From positions 3,141,501-3,205,500 of the forward strand of contig NZ_CP110009.1 in NCBI RefSeq assembly GCF_025947305.1: 64,000 nucleotides of DNA, written 5' to 3'. Positions 44,616 through 53,525 of this stretch are shown here, piece by piece. Numbering within the stretch: position 1 is the first letter of the stretch; each line of letters opens with the position of its first letter. The position numbers were made by a program, and so were the translations under genes. Under the pieces are notes generated by a model. That model made no database searches. It had not been told where the DNA came from and saw nothing but the letters and a program-made list of their open reading frames with translations. The DNA comes from Flavobacterium sp. N3904. Lineage in GTDB: Bacteria > Bacteroidota > Bacteroidia > Flavobacteriales > Flavobacteriaceae.

Positions 44616-45770
44616 TTAAATTTTAAATTCAGTCCATTTTTGAGTTGATTTCCCTGAAGCGATTACATTTTCTACAAAAGCCATTCCTCGAACACCATCT
44701 TTTGCTGTTGGAAAATCAAGCATACTTGCTGTTGGTTCTTTGGCTTCTAATTTTGATTGTAAAGTCAAAGCAAAGTTTTTGTATAAATTCCCAAAAGCTT
44801 CCAAATATCCTTCTGGATGTCCACTTGGAATTCGAGTATTAAAAGCCGCTATTGCTGATAAATATCCATTTCCGGTACGATACAATTGAGTAGGAGAGTC
44901 TAGCCATTTAACTATCAAAGTGTTCGGTTCCATTTGATGCCATTCTAAACCTCCTTTTTCGCCATAAACTTTGATTTTTAAACTGTTTTCTTCACCAGCT
45001 GCAATTTGGCTTGCTACCAAAACTCCATTGGCGCCATTTTCAAATTTAAGTAATACATTTCCATCGTCATCCAGTCTTCTGTTGGCAACTACAGTATTAA
45101 TATCAGCACAAAGTTGTGTGATTTTTAATCCTGAAATGTATTCGGCTAAATGAGCCGCATGAGTTCCAATGTCTCCCATACAACCACTAATACCGCTTTT
45201 TGATGGATCTGTTCTCCAAACTGCCTGTTTGTTTCCACCGTTTTCAAAATCAGTGCTCAACCAGCCTTGAGGATATTCTACCATTATTTTTCGAATGGTT
45301 CCAAAATCATTTTCAGCTATCATGTTTCGGGCTTGTTTCACCATTGGATAGCCAGAGTAAGTGTGCGTTAAACACAAATAGAGCCCAGTTTCTTTTACTT
45401 TTTGCTCTAATAATTTAGCTTCAGCCAAGGTCAACGTCATCGGTTTGTCCAATACAACATGGAAACCATTTTCTAATGCTAACATAGCAGGAGCAAAGTG
45501 CGCATGATTTGGAGTCACTATCGAAACAAAATCCATTCTGTCTTTTGGAGATAATTTTGCTTCTGTCTCAATCATTTTAATATAAGATTCATAACATTTT
45601 TCTTCTCGCAAGCCTAATTCTTGACCAGATTCAAGGGACAACTCCGGATTGGAACTAAAAGCACCACAATGCAATTCGATTAATCCATCCATGTTGGCTG
45701 CAATGCGATGTACTGCTCCAATAAAAGCAGTTTTGCCGCCGCCAATCATTCCCATTTTTAATTTTTTCAT
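44616..45770 (-). CDS. Cytoplasmic Gfo/Idh/MocA family oxidoreductase
   Basis: The 384-residue protein has a Rossmann NAD(P) site (MGMIGGGKTAFIGAVHR), the VVLDKPMTLTLAEA lysine-proline block, and the C-terminal GCMGDIGTHAAHLAEYI catalytic region with His. It has no signal peptide, unlike the other Gfo/Idh protein in the operon, so a cytoplasmic oxidation or reduction step is likely. It lies 18 bases after the GMC gene and 10 before the barrel isomerase. Confidence 0.9.
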   Translation of the reverse strand: MKKLKMGMIGGGKTAFIGAVHRIAANMDGLIELHCGAFSSNPELSLESGQELGLREEKCYESYIKMIETEAKLSPKDRMDFVSIVTPNHAHFAPAMLALENGFHVVLDKPMTLTLAEAKLLEQKVKETGLYLCLTHTYSGYPMVKQARNMIAENDFGTIRKIMVEYPQGWLSTDFENGGNKQAVWRTDPSKSGISGCMGDIGTHAAHLAEYISGLKITQLCADINTVVANRRLDDDGNVLLKFENGANGVLVASQIAAGEENSLKIKVYGEKGGLEWHQMEPNTLIVKWLDSPTQLYRTGNGYLSAIAAFNTRIPSGHPEGYLEAFGNLYKNFALTLQSKLEAKEPTASMLDFPTAKDGVRGMAFVENVIASGKSTQKWTEFKI

Positions 45771-45788
45771 AATTGATTAATCAAAAAT

Positions 45789-47492
45789 TTAAATATTTTT
45801 TTTCTTTAATTCTTTTACTGCATAATCACAAGCTCTAGCCGTTAAAGCCATGTACGTTAACGAAGGATTTTGACAAGCACTTGAGGGCATGCAAGAACCA
45901 TCAGTAACAAATACATTGCTCACTTCATGCATTTGATTCCATTTGTTCAACACCGATTCTTTCGGATCATTTCCCATACGGGCAGTTCCCATTTCGTGAA
46001 TAGTCATTCCGGGATAACAACCGTTATCATAAGGTTTTATATTTTTCATACCTGCAGCTTCAAGCATTTCGGCAGCGTCATACATCATATCCTCACGCAT
46101 TTTCGCTTCGTTTTCTTTGTATTCGCAGTCAATTGCCAATACCGGTTGCCCCCATTTGTCTTTTTTAGAATGATCTATATAAACTTTATTTTCGTAGTAA
46201 GGAAGCATTTCTCCAAAGCCACCTAATCCCATTGTCCATGAGTCAGCTGGTCGTGATAGCGTTTCTTTGAAATCGCCACCAAAATCCAATTCGGCCACTT
46301 CTTTATGCCAGTTTCCTCTACTTGCTGCGCCTTGATATCCAAAGCCACGCAAATAGTCCCGTTTGTCTCCATTAAAATTTTGGTATCTTGGAATGTAAAT
46401 GCCATTGGCTCTTCTCCCATAAGTGTATTTGTCTTCAAATCCTTCAGCGCTTCCTTCAGCACCGCACCTGAAGTGATGATCCATTAAATTATGCCCCAAT
46501 TGCCCGCTACTATTGCCCAATCCATTTGGATGAGCCTCAGAAGTCGAATTCAATAATACAAAAGTCGAACCTAGAGTAGATCCATTTACAAAAACGATTT
46601 TTGCATAAAACTCCATGCTTTCATTGGTCTGAGCATCAATAACCATTACGCCTTTGGCTTTTTTGGTTTCTTTGTCATAAATGATATGATTGACAATCGA
46701 GTAGGGGCGAACTGTTAGTTTTTTCGTAGCCATAGCTGCTGGCAATGTTGAAGACTGGGTACTGAAATAGGCTCCAAATGGACAACCTCTGCTGCATAAA
46801 TTTCTATACTGACAACTACCTCTGCCCAAATGCGGCACTGTAAGATTTGCAGTTCGGCCAATAGTTAAAATCCTTGATTTATTATAATGTTTTTCAATGC
46901 GCTCTTTCACTGATTTTTCGACACAATTCATATCCATAGGCGGCAAAAATTGACCGTCGGGCAATAAAGGCCAATTTTCATTTTGACCGCTAATCCCAGC
47001 AAATTTCTCAACATAATCATACCAAGGAGCAATATCTTTATATCGAATTGGCCAATCATTACCATGACCATCCTTGGCGTTATCTTCAAAATTGTAATCA
47101 CTTAAACGATAGCTCTGACGTCCCCACATTAATGATTTTCCTCCCACATGAAAGCCTCTGTACCAATCAAAACGCTTGTCTTCGGTATAGGGACATTCCA
47201 AATCATTGACCCACCAGCTTTCATTGGCCTGGCTGTATGGATAATCTCTTGTTTGTACGGGATGGGTTCGCTTTTGTTCTTCTGTCATCTTTCCTGCGTA
47301 TGGAATCTCCCAAGGAGCTTTCATGGCCGAATCATAATCTTTAATATGTTCGATGTTCATACCACGTTCTAACATTAGGACTTTTAATCCTTTTTCTGTT
47401 AATTCTTTGGCTGCCCATCCACCACTTATTCCCGAACCTATAACTATTGCGTCATAAGTATTTTGTTTTTTTAAATCAGTGTTGATATTCAC
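45789..47492 (-). CDS. GMC family FAD-dependent sugar/glycoside dehydrogenase, large subunit
   Basis: The 567-residue protein has the FAD-binding AIVIGSGISGGWAAKEL and the GMC signatures VGGKSLMWGRQSYR and GSTLGSTFVLLNS. The C-terminal GTARMGNDPKESVLN and CQNPSLTYMALTARA contain the active-site His/Asn region. A Cys-rich stretch (CQYRNLCSRGCPFG) may bind an Fe-S cluster, as in related gluconate/fructose/glucoside-3-dehydrogenases. It lacks its own signal and is probably exported with the Tat-signal small subunit encoded 50 bases upstream. Confidence 0.9.
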   Translation of the reverse strand: MNINTDLKKQNTYDAIVIGSGISGGWAAKELTEKGLKVLMLERGMNIEHIKDYDSAMKAPWEIPYAGKMTEEQKRTHPVQTRDYPYSQANESWWVNDLECPYTEDKRFDWYRGFHVGGKSLMWGRQSYRLSDYNFEDNAKDGHGNDWPIRYKDIAPWYDYVEKFAGISGQNENWPLLPDGQFLPPMDMNCVEKSVKERIEKHYNKSRILTIGRTANLTVPHLGRGSCQYRNLCSRGCPFGAYFSTQSSTLPAAMATKKLTVRPYSIVNHIIYDKETKKAKGVMVIDAQTNESMEFYAKIVFVNGSTLGSTFVLLNSTSEAHPNGLGNSSGQLGHNLMDHHFRCGAEGSAEGFEDKYTYGRRANGIYIPRYQNFNGDKRDYLRGFGYQGAASRGNWHKEVAELDFGGDFKETLSRPADSWTMGLGGFGEMLPYYENKVYIDHSKKDKWGQPVLAIDCEYKENEAKMREDMMYDAAEMLEAAGMKNIKPYDNGCYPGMTIHEMGTARMGNDPKESVLNKWNQMHEVSNVFVTDGSCMPSSACQNPSLTYMALTARACDYAVKELKKKNI

Positions 47493-47542
47493 GAGTCTCT
47501 TTTTTTGGAATTAATAAGGAATTTGTTTGTAAGTGCACAACA

Positions 47543-48103
47543 TTATGTTGCCCATGCTTTCTGACCTGTTTTGTATTCTACATTCCCATCATATTTTCCT
47601 GGTATAGGCAAATATTCTCTAGCCATTGTACAACCAATTTCCGAAGAAAAATAACCCAATAGTGTCAAATCTCTGGCAATCAAAAAGAAGGAAGCCTGCT
47701 TGTTGGTATCGATAGCCTGTTGCTTCAATTCATTCATAAGCTGATTTTTTTCTTCGTTACTGAGACTCAGAAATTCTTTATTGAATTGAGTTTTGCATTT
47801 GGACAACATATCGTTATATCCGTTTTTGAAAACTTCCTGTAGATGAGGAGGATAACAATCTTTTACAACTAATGGAATAAAAGCACCAACACCTGCAGCT
47901 TTTGCTCCTGGTGATTTTGCAGTGGTGGGTAAAATAATTTCTGAAAATTCGGCAAAAATTTCTTCATCCGTGGCTGAAAAGAAATAGGTATTCTTTTCAG
48001 CATCAAATACGGTAAAACTCTCAAACAAAACACTCATTGTTGTTACAGAAATTGCTCCTCCCATCAAATAAGCAATCTTTTTTAACGCCTCTCGTCTTTC
48101 CAT
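47543..48103 (-). CDS. Gluconate 2-dehydrogenase subunit 3-like small subunit (Tat-exported)
   Basis: From ATG 48103 the protein has 186 residues and begins MERREALKKIAYLMGGA, a twin-arginine signal. The rest matches the small subunit of GMC-type sugar dehydrogenases: LPTTAKSPGAKAAGVGAFI and LLGYFSSEIGCTMAREYLPIPGKY. A longer frame to 48187 has a hydrophobic, unrelated extension and is rejected. It starts the operon and probably carries the GMC subunit across the membrane. The promoter is not obvious in the 344-base AT-rich region upstream. Confidence 0.87.
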   Translation of the reverse strand: MERREALKKIAYLMGGAISVTTMSVLFESFTVFDAEKNTYFFSATDEEIFAEFSEIILPTTAKSPGAKAAGVGAFIPLVVKDCYPPHLQEVFKNGYNDMLSKCKTQFNKEFLSLSNEEKNQLMNELKQQAIDTNKQASFFLIARDLTLLGYFSSEIGCTMAREYLPIPGKYDGNVEYKTGQKAWAT

Positions 48104-48447
48104 TTGCAGATTATTAAAAAATGTTATGTAATTTTTACTAATAATACAATTATCAATACAATACAATAATAAGTAAAAAAGAAACATATTGATTTTTTAT
48201 ATGTTAATTAATTACAATAAATTAATAATTCACAACTTTATTATCATTTTGTTGATTTATTTAAAAAAATTAGAGCATCAATTAACAAGTAGTCAGAAAG
48301 AAATGCATTGTTTTAAGAATCTCTATTTTTAGTAAATGGTAGAATTGAAGAACTATTTGAGATTTTATAGCTAAAAAATCTTGTTAAAAAATTTATTTAA
48401 CCAAAATAAAAATTCCATTGCGTTAAAACAACACAATAATTAATGAA
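48104..48447. other. 344-base AT-rich intergenic region upstream of the sugar-oxidation operon
   Basis: No open frame, RNA gene or strong hairpin is visible. The operon promoter should lie here on the minus strand, but no exact TAnnTTTG with a spaced TTG is found. Imperfect TATTG/ATTGTA repeats at about 48140-48175 are the only pattern and could be regulator half sites. Confidence 0.4.
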
Positions 48448-48846
48448 TTAACTCTCAATATCAAATAGCTGAATTTGACTTTTTAGCCGTTCGATAAGTA
48501 AGCCCATCATTCGTTTGTTTAGACTTGAAGAATTTTTGATATAAAGTGCATATTCCTCAGTAGTGAAGAGTCCTATAATCATACCTTTGAGGGCATTTCT
48601 AAACTTAATGTCTTTTTGAATGGCATTTTCTATGACAGCCAATTTATTTTCGACAGTTTTAGAATAAAAATCCCTTTTGTATTTACTGATATAGTTTAAA
48701 AATGAAGCAATGAATAAATCATTCTGTAATTTTAAAATTGGTCTAAGTACTTCATTTTGAAACAACTCATCAGCAGAAGATTGATTGCTTACTGTTCCTA
48801 ATGATTCCCCGCGAAATTCTTTTATAAAATTATCTCTCTGATTCAT
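48448..48846 (-). CDS. Conserved hypothetical helical protein
   Basis: The 132-residue protein is mostly helical and charged: it starts MNQRDNFIKEFRGESLGTV and has a middle block IENAIQKDIKFRNALKGMIIGLFT. It has no signal peptide or membrane helix. Similar proteins occur widely in flavobacteria and have been named glyoxalase without any visible VOC motif here, so that label is not used. It is divergent from the thioesterase gene, 70 bases away. Function unknown. Confidence 0.75.
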   Translation of the reverse strand: MNQRDNFIKEFRGESLGTVSNQSSADELFQNEVLRPILKLQNDLFIASFLNYISKYKRDFYSKTVENKLAVIENAIQKDIKFRNALKGMIIGLFTTEEYALYIKNSSSLNKRMMGLLIERLKSQIQLFDIES

Positions 48847-48916
48847 CTTTTTTTCTTTAAAATTATAAAAATTACTCTTAGCAAAGTCTTATTTTAGCAT
48901 TATTAAATAAAAAAAT

Positions 48917-49303
48917 ATGCGATTTCATACTAGAAAATGGGTAAAACCAGAAGACTTAAACCCCAATGGAACTTTATTTGGAGGAAAATTATTGGCTTGG
49001 ATTGATGAAGAATTGGCTTTGTACACCATTATACAATTGGAAAATTCCAGAATTGTTACCAAACATATGTCTGAAATTAATTTTAGAAGTTCTGCGAGAC
49101 AGGGCGATATAATCGAAATTGGGATTGATGTGGTAAAATTTGGCCGTAGTTCTATCGAATTAATATGTGAAGCCAGAAATATGATGACACGCGAAACAAT
49201 CATTACTATCGCAAGCACAACAATGGTTAACTTAGGAGACGATGGAAAACCCAATGCACACGGCAAAACTGAAATTGAGTATGTAAAAGATAGAATCAGC
49301 TAA
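48917..49303 (+). CDS. Hotdog-fold acyl-CoA thioesterase (YciA-like)
   Basis: The 128-residue protein has the hotdog signature NPNGTLFGGKLLAWIDEELAL, covering residues 17-37, where the Asp of IDE is catalytic. NFRSSARQGDIIEIG follows. It hydrolyses acyl-CoA thioesters in the cytoplasm; chain preference cannot be judged. Its stop faces the MscS gene stop 16 bases away, so it ends a short transcription unit. Confidence 0.88.
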   Translation: MRFHTRKWVKPEDLNPNGTLFGGKLLAWIDEELALYTIIQLENSRIVTKHMSEINFRSSARQGDIIEIGIDVVKFGRSSIELICEARNMMTRETIITIASTTMVNLGDDGKPNAHGKTEIEYVKDRIS

Positions 49304-49318
49304 AAACAGCAAGATTAT

Positions 49319-50578
49319 TTACAACGGCTTTACAACATTCTCAGACGGCATTACAAAAATTTCCAAATCAAAATACGAAACCGAAGCAATGATATGATCA
49401 AATATATCTGATTGGATGTATTCATAGTTTTCAAAACGTTTGTCTTTAGAAAAAGCATATACTTCTAGCGGAACGCCATAAGGTGTAGGCTGCAATTGAC
49501 GACAAAGCATCAGCATGTCTTTATTTAAACCTGGATATTGCTGTAAATATTGAGTAATATATTTTCGAAACAAACCCAAATTGGTTAAGTTTCGACCGTT
49601 TATTGGTAAACTTTTATCAATTTTATGCCCGCGATTGTAGTTGTCAATTTCAGTTTTTCGGGTATCAATGTACGTACTCAAAAGGTCGATCTTTTTCAGA
49701 TCAATTAGTTCCTGATCTTCCAAAAACCGAATACTGTTGGCCTTGATTATAATATGCCTTTTGATGCGTCTTCCATCTGAGTTGAGCATTCCGCGCCAGT
49801 TTTGAAAAGAATCAGAACTTAAGCTATAAGTTGGGATTGTGGTGGTTGTATTGTCAAAATTTCGAACTTTTACCGTCGCCAGATTAATTTCGATCACATC
49901 ACCATCGGCGCCATAACGGTCCATAGTTATCCAGTCACCTATTCGAACCATGTCATTTATTGCTACCTGAACACTCGCTACAAATCCCAAGATAGTATCT
50001 CTAAAAACCAAGATGATTACTGCCGAAACAGCTCCAAGAATGGTCAATAATTCATTTTGATTAATGTCAAATAATTTGGATATAATCAATGTGATTCCAA
50101 ACATCCAAAGTACAATCATGATTACCTGAATGAAGCTATCAATTGGTTTATCGCTATATCTGGGAATCAATTTCAGATAATCCCTAAGCGAATTGAATAT
50201 GGTTCTGATTATCCATAAAATCAACAATACAATATAAATACCAACCAATTTCCCAAAGACATCTTCCCAATATTCAAATTTGTCCAAAATAACGGGAACT
50301 GATCTGAATATAAAAAACAAAGGAAATAAATACGCGATATATTTAGCTGTCTTATTGCTTATCAGCAAATCATCAAACCTTGTCTTGGTTCTTTGAGCAA
50401 CTATTGCCATTATAGTTACCAAAATAAAACGGAAGACAATATAGACGCCATACGTCAGAAGACAAAGTAGAATTATATTAAAAAACAAACTCAAATAAGT
50501 CGAAGAACTTCTGCTCATTCCCCAATCTCTGAAAATAGGGTAGAGGAAACTAAAAATGGAATGAATGAGCTTGTTCAT
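49319..50578 (-). CDS. MscS-family mechanosensitive channel (YbdG-like)
   Basis: The 419-residue protein has about five transmembrane helices (residues 25-190). The MscS pore-lining and beta domain follow: LTILGAVSAVIILVFRDTILGFVASVQVAINDMVRIGDWI spans residues 170-210, and TVKVRNFDNTTTTIPTYSL is a further marker. The cytoplasmic domain is large, as in E. coli YbdG. It releases solutes on hypo-osmotic shock in the inner membrane. It starts 3 bases after the DUF3817 gene stop. Confidence 0.9.
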   Translation of the reverse strand: MNKLIHSIFSFLYPIFRDWGMSRSSSTYLSLFFNIILLCLLTYGVYIVFRFILVTIMAIVAQRTKTRFDDLLISNKTAKYIAYLFPLFFIFRSVPVILDKFEYWEDVFGKLVGIYIVLLILWIIRTIFNSLRDYLKLIPRYSDKPIDSFIQVIMIVLWMFGITLIISKLFDINQNELLTILGAVSAVIILVFRDTILGFVASVQVAINDMVRIGDWITMDRYGADGDVIEINLATVKVRNFDNTTTTIPTYSLSSDSFQNWRGMLNSDGRRIKRHIIIKANSIRFLEDQELIDLKKIDLLSTYIDTRKTEIDNYNRGHKIDKSLPINGRNLTNLGLFRKYITQYLQQYPGLNKDMLMLCRQLQPTPYGVPLEVYAFSKDKRFENYEYIQSDIFDHIIASVSYFDLEIFVMPSENVVKPL

Positions 50579-50581
50579 GTT

Positions 50582-50857
50582 CTAAAGGTATTTTTTTTCG
50601 ATATAAAAAGTTCCAAACGGTACTATCGAAGCAATCAATATAATTCCAAAAGTTTTGAGATCCCAATTTTGCGATTTTCTAAGCAAAATGGCCAATAGCA
50701 CATAACCAATAAATAACGCGCCATGTCCCATTCCAAAAGGACGTACTATAGTTTGATAAAGTTCCGGGTTATTGGTTTTTAGAATCAACATATTTGCAAT
50801 TAATACCAAATAAGTTATTCCTTCTATGATGGCCGTAACCTTGAAAATCTTGAGCAT
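50582..50857 (-). CDS. DUF3817 family integral membrane protein
   Basis: From ATG 50857 the protein has 91 residues with three transmembrane helices. The family pattern is FKVTAIIEGITYLVLI near the N-terminus and PFGMGHGALFIGYVLL in the middle. The function of the family is unknown. A longer frame to 50902 would add a polar, family-unlike extension. The gene is 3 bases upstream of the MscS gene, probably one operon. Confidence 0.85.
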   Translation of the reverse strand: MLKIFKVTAIIEGITYLVLIANMLILKTNNPELYQTIVRPFGMGHGALFIGYVLLAILLRKSQNWDLKTFGIILIASIVPFGTFYIEKKYL

Positions 50858-50960
50858 TTGTTTTTTTTTACAATTATAAAGGTCAAAATTAGGTAATAAC
50901 ATTGATTTTAGCGGTATTCGTTATAAAAGTAATTTACTTTTGTATTCTTAAACTTTGATA

Positions 50961-51488
50961 ATGAGCAAACGTGATTTAAAAAAATACCTGAACGAACTCA
51001 ATAAAGAACAACTCGAAGAGCAAATTCTCGAATTGTATGATAAATTCAGTACCGTAAAAGTCTATTATAATTTTGTATTCAATCCCAAAGAAGAAACACT
51101 GTTGCAGGAATGCAAACTCAAAATCTTTCATGAATATTTTCCGCTGCAAACAAGAGGCAAAAGAAAAAAACCTAAAATGAGACGTTCGGTGGCTCACAAA
51201 TATATTAAGCATTTTATACTATTAGGTGTAGATCCGTTTGTTATTGCCGATGTAATGCTTTACAATATTGAAATAGCTCAAACATTTGCTGCAGAAAACC
51301 CAATCAAACAGGAATTATTTTACAAAAGCATGTTTAATTCTTTTGAACAGGCAGTAAAATTTATAATATCGAATGCAATTTTGACTGAATTCAAATCCCG
51401 AATTATAGCAATTCACAAACAAGTTTTATTTCAGAAATGGTACAATGAGCCTGATTTTAAATCCTGTATCGAACTATTAGAAGACTAG
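50961..51488 (+). CDS. DUF6155 family protein
   Basis: From ATG 50961 (a TTG six bases upstream is not needed) the protein has 175 residues. It is helical and Lys-rich: it begins MSKRDLKKYLNELNKEQLEEQ and has RGKRKKPKMRRSVAHKYIKHF in the middle. It is cytoplasmic, with no signal peptide. The family occurs in many Bacteroidota and has no known function. It is divergent from the DUF3817/MscS unit. Confidence 0.75.
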   Translation: MSKRDLKKYLNELNKEQLEEQILELYDKFSTVKVYYNFVFNPKEETLLQECKLKIFHEYFPLQTRGKRKKPKMRRSVAHKYIKHFILLGVDPFVIADVMLYNIEIAQTFAAENPIKQELFYKSMFNSFEQAVKFIISNAILTEFKSRIIAIHKQVLFQKWYNEPDFKSCIELLED

Positions 51489-51597
51489 GACACTGATTTA
51501 AAATCAATATTAATTAATCCATCCTATATTTTTTAAATAAATTTTGGCTTAAAAACTGTTTTTTAGGTGTATTTTTGCAAAAATCCAACAAAATACA

Positions 51598-53136
51598 ATG
51601 CACCAAAACACTTTAGAAATAGAAATTGAAGACAAAAAAGAACTTTACGCATACCAAAAAGGAGATATTGACGCCATCTTCGAGCGTATAGACAATGCTC
51701 CCCCACAACACCATTTACTGTACCAATTGCCTACGGGTGGTGGGAAAACGGTAGTTTTTTCCGAAATCGTTCGCCGTTATTTATCACAACATGACAAGAA
51801 AGTGGTTGTATTGACGCATCGTATTGAGTTATGTAAGCAAACTTCAAAAATGCTAAAAGGGTTTGATGTAAAAAACAAAATTATCAACAGTAAGGTAAAA
51901 GAACTTCCGGATCAAAACGACTATTCCTGTTTTGTGGCCATGGTCGAAACTTTGAAAAACCGTATCAATGACGAAAAACTGCATTTAGACAATGTAGGTT
52001 TGGTTATTATTGATGAAGCCCACTACAATTCCTTTAGAAAATTATTAAGCTCTTTCAAAAATGCATTCATACTTGGAGTGACTGCAACACCATTGAGTTC
52101 GAATATAAAATTGCCAATGCACGAAAGCTATGACGAACTTATCGTAGGTGATACTATCAGTTCATTAATAGAAAATGGTTTCTTGGCAAAAGCAATCACT
52201 TATAGTTATGATGTAGGTCTAACATCGCTAAAGGTTGGTATCAATGGAGATTACACCGTCAAATCTTCAGACGATTTGTATACCAATATGGCCATGCAAG
52301 AGAAATTATTGCATGCTTACACCGAGAAATCATTGGGCAAAAAAACCCTGATATTCAATAACGGTATCAACACATCGCTTTATGTTTACGAGACGTTTAG
52401 GGAAGCGGGATATGCCATTCGCCATTTGGATAATACCAGCAACAACGAAGAAAGAAAAGAAATTTTACATTGGTTCAAACATACTCCTGATGCTATTTTA
52501 ACATCGGTTGGTATCTTGACAACAGGATTTGACGAACCCACTGTAGAAACCATAATATTAAACCGGGCCACAAAATCATTGACTTTATATTATCAAATGA
52601 TTGGCCGTGGATCTCGAAAACTACCCAATAAAGATACCTTCAATGTAATCGATTTGGGAAATAATGCCGCACGTTTTGGCTTGTGGAGTGAGCCGGTAAA
52701 CTGGCAGCATATTTTTAAATCTCCAGAATTCTATTTGGAAAACCTTCGTGATGATCAGGAAATCGAATTGTATTTCAAATATACAATGCCACCAGAATTA
52801 CGTGCCAAATTCAGCAAAACCGAAGATGTAACTTTTGACGTAGACGAAGAACATAAAATGGCCATTGCACAAAATTTAAGATCCAAAGTAGTTCTTGAAA
52901 AATCCATCGATCAGCACGCTGCGATGTGTGTAGACAATACCGAGGAATTGCAAGAAGCAAAATCTCTATCAAAAGAACTCGAAGCCGATATAGAATGCCG
53001 TGTCAAACGCTATTCCAAATGTTTGAGTCAATGCAGTAAAAACTACAGAGAATGGTTGGTTGATGATTATCGATTAAAAATGACCTTGTTAATCGGAAAG
53101 AAATATCGTGAGAAAATCATGAACGAAGCCGATTAA
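51598..53136 (+). CDS. Superfamily 2 DEAD/DEAH-box DNA/RNA helicase (UvsW/RadD-like)
   Basis: The 512-residue protein has SF2 motifs in order: Walker A LPTGGGKTVVF near residue 45, motif Ia VVLTHRIELCKQ, DEAH box LVIIDEAHYNS, motif III GVTATPLS, motif V ILTTGFDEP and motif VI QMIGRGSRK. The C-terminus from about 400 is charged with several Cys. Single-subunit helicases of this type remodel branched nucleic acids; the role in this organism is unknown. It is a single gene followed by a large inverted repeat. Confidence 0.87.
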   Translation: MHQNTLEIEIEDKKELYAYQKGDIDAIFERIDNAPPQHHLLYQLPTGGGKTVVFSEIVRRYLSQHDKKVVVLTHRIELCKQTSKMLKGFDVKNKIINSKVKELPDQNDYSCFVAMVETLKNRINDEKLHLDNVGLVIIDEAHYNSFRKLLSSFKNAFILGVTATPLSSNIKLPMHESYDELIVGDTISSLIENGFLAKAITYSYDVGLTSLKVGINGDYTVKSSDDLYTNMAMQEKLLHAYTEKSLGKKTLIFNNGINTSLYVYETFREAGYAIRHLDNTSNNEERKEILHWFKHTPDAILTSVGILTTGFDEPTVETIILNRATKSLTLYYQMIGRGSRKLPNKDTFNVIDLGNNAARFGLWSEPVNWQHIFKSPEFYLENLRDDQEIELYFKYTMPPELRAKFSKTEDVTFDVDEEHKMAIAQNLRSKVVLEKSIDQHAAMCVDNTEELQEAKSLSKELEADIECRVKRYSKCLSQCSKNYREWLVDDYRLKMTLLIGKKYREKIMNEAD

Positions 53137-53185
53137 GGGAAGTGGTCAGTATTCAGTAAAGAACATACATCAAACTCCACTTTCT

Positions 53186-53355
53186 CCCGATAGCTATCGG
53201 GCAATCTCATTAAGTTAAGCTTTGTTTTTTCTCGCCAAGACGCAAAGGCGTAAAGTTTAGAACCTATTTCTTTGCGTCTTTGCGTCTTTGCGAGAGTTAC
53301 ATTTTGAAAAAGTATAGTGAGAGATCGGTAAACTTAATGAGATTGAGCTATCGGG
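53186..53355. repeat. Nested inverted repeat (MITE- or REP-like)
   Basis: The element starts with the perfect palindrome CCCGATAGCTATCGGG (53186-53201), followed by outer arms CAATCTCATTAAGTT (53202-53216) and AACTTAATGAGATTG (53331-53345). The inner arms are ACGCAAAG-rich: CTCGCCAAGACGCAAAGG (53231-53248) with CTTTGCGTCTTTGCGAG (53278-53294). A second GAGCTATCGGG copy closes it. It carries no gene. The whole 389-base gap between the two helicase genes is occupied by this element and the next repeat. Confidence 0.7.
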
Positions 53356-53386
53356 ATGGAGAAGGGGCTGGGGTGAGGTTTTTTCA

Positions 53387-53475
53387 GGAGCTAATCCCGC
53401 TATCATTCCAATCTTTTTTTAGGCTAAGAAAAATAGCCTAAAAAAAGGATTTTCCCTTCTATTGGGGCTAAAAAG
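53387..53475 (+). repeat. Copy 2 of the dispersed hairpin-core repeat
   Basis: Left box GGAGCTAATCCCGCTAT, then a hairpin (ATCTTTTTTTAGGCTA with TAGCCTAAAAAAAGGAT, about 53410-53450), then right box CTTCTATTGGGGCTA. The boxes match copy 1 at 35340-35414, but the stem sequence differs completely. The hairpin could work as a terminator. Confidence 0.6.
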
Positions 53476-53525
53476 CAAAGTGGTAATCAACACCATTTTT
53501 TATAAAATTAAAAAAACACAAAAGC

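Noticed and set aside
48448..48846. Annotation as a glyoxalase
   Set aside because: No VOC metal-ligand strands are visible; the protein is helical, so it is left as hypothetical.
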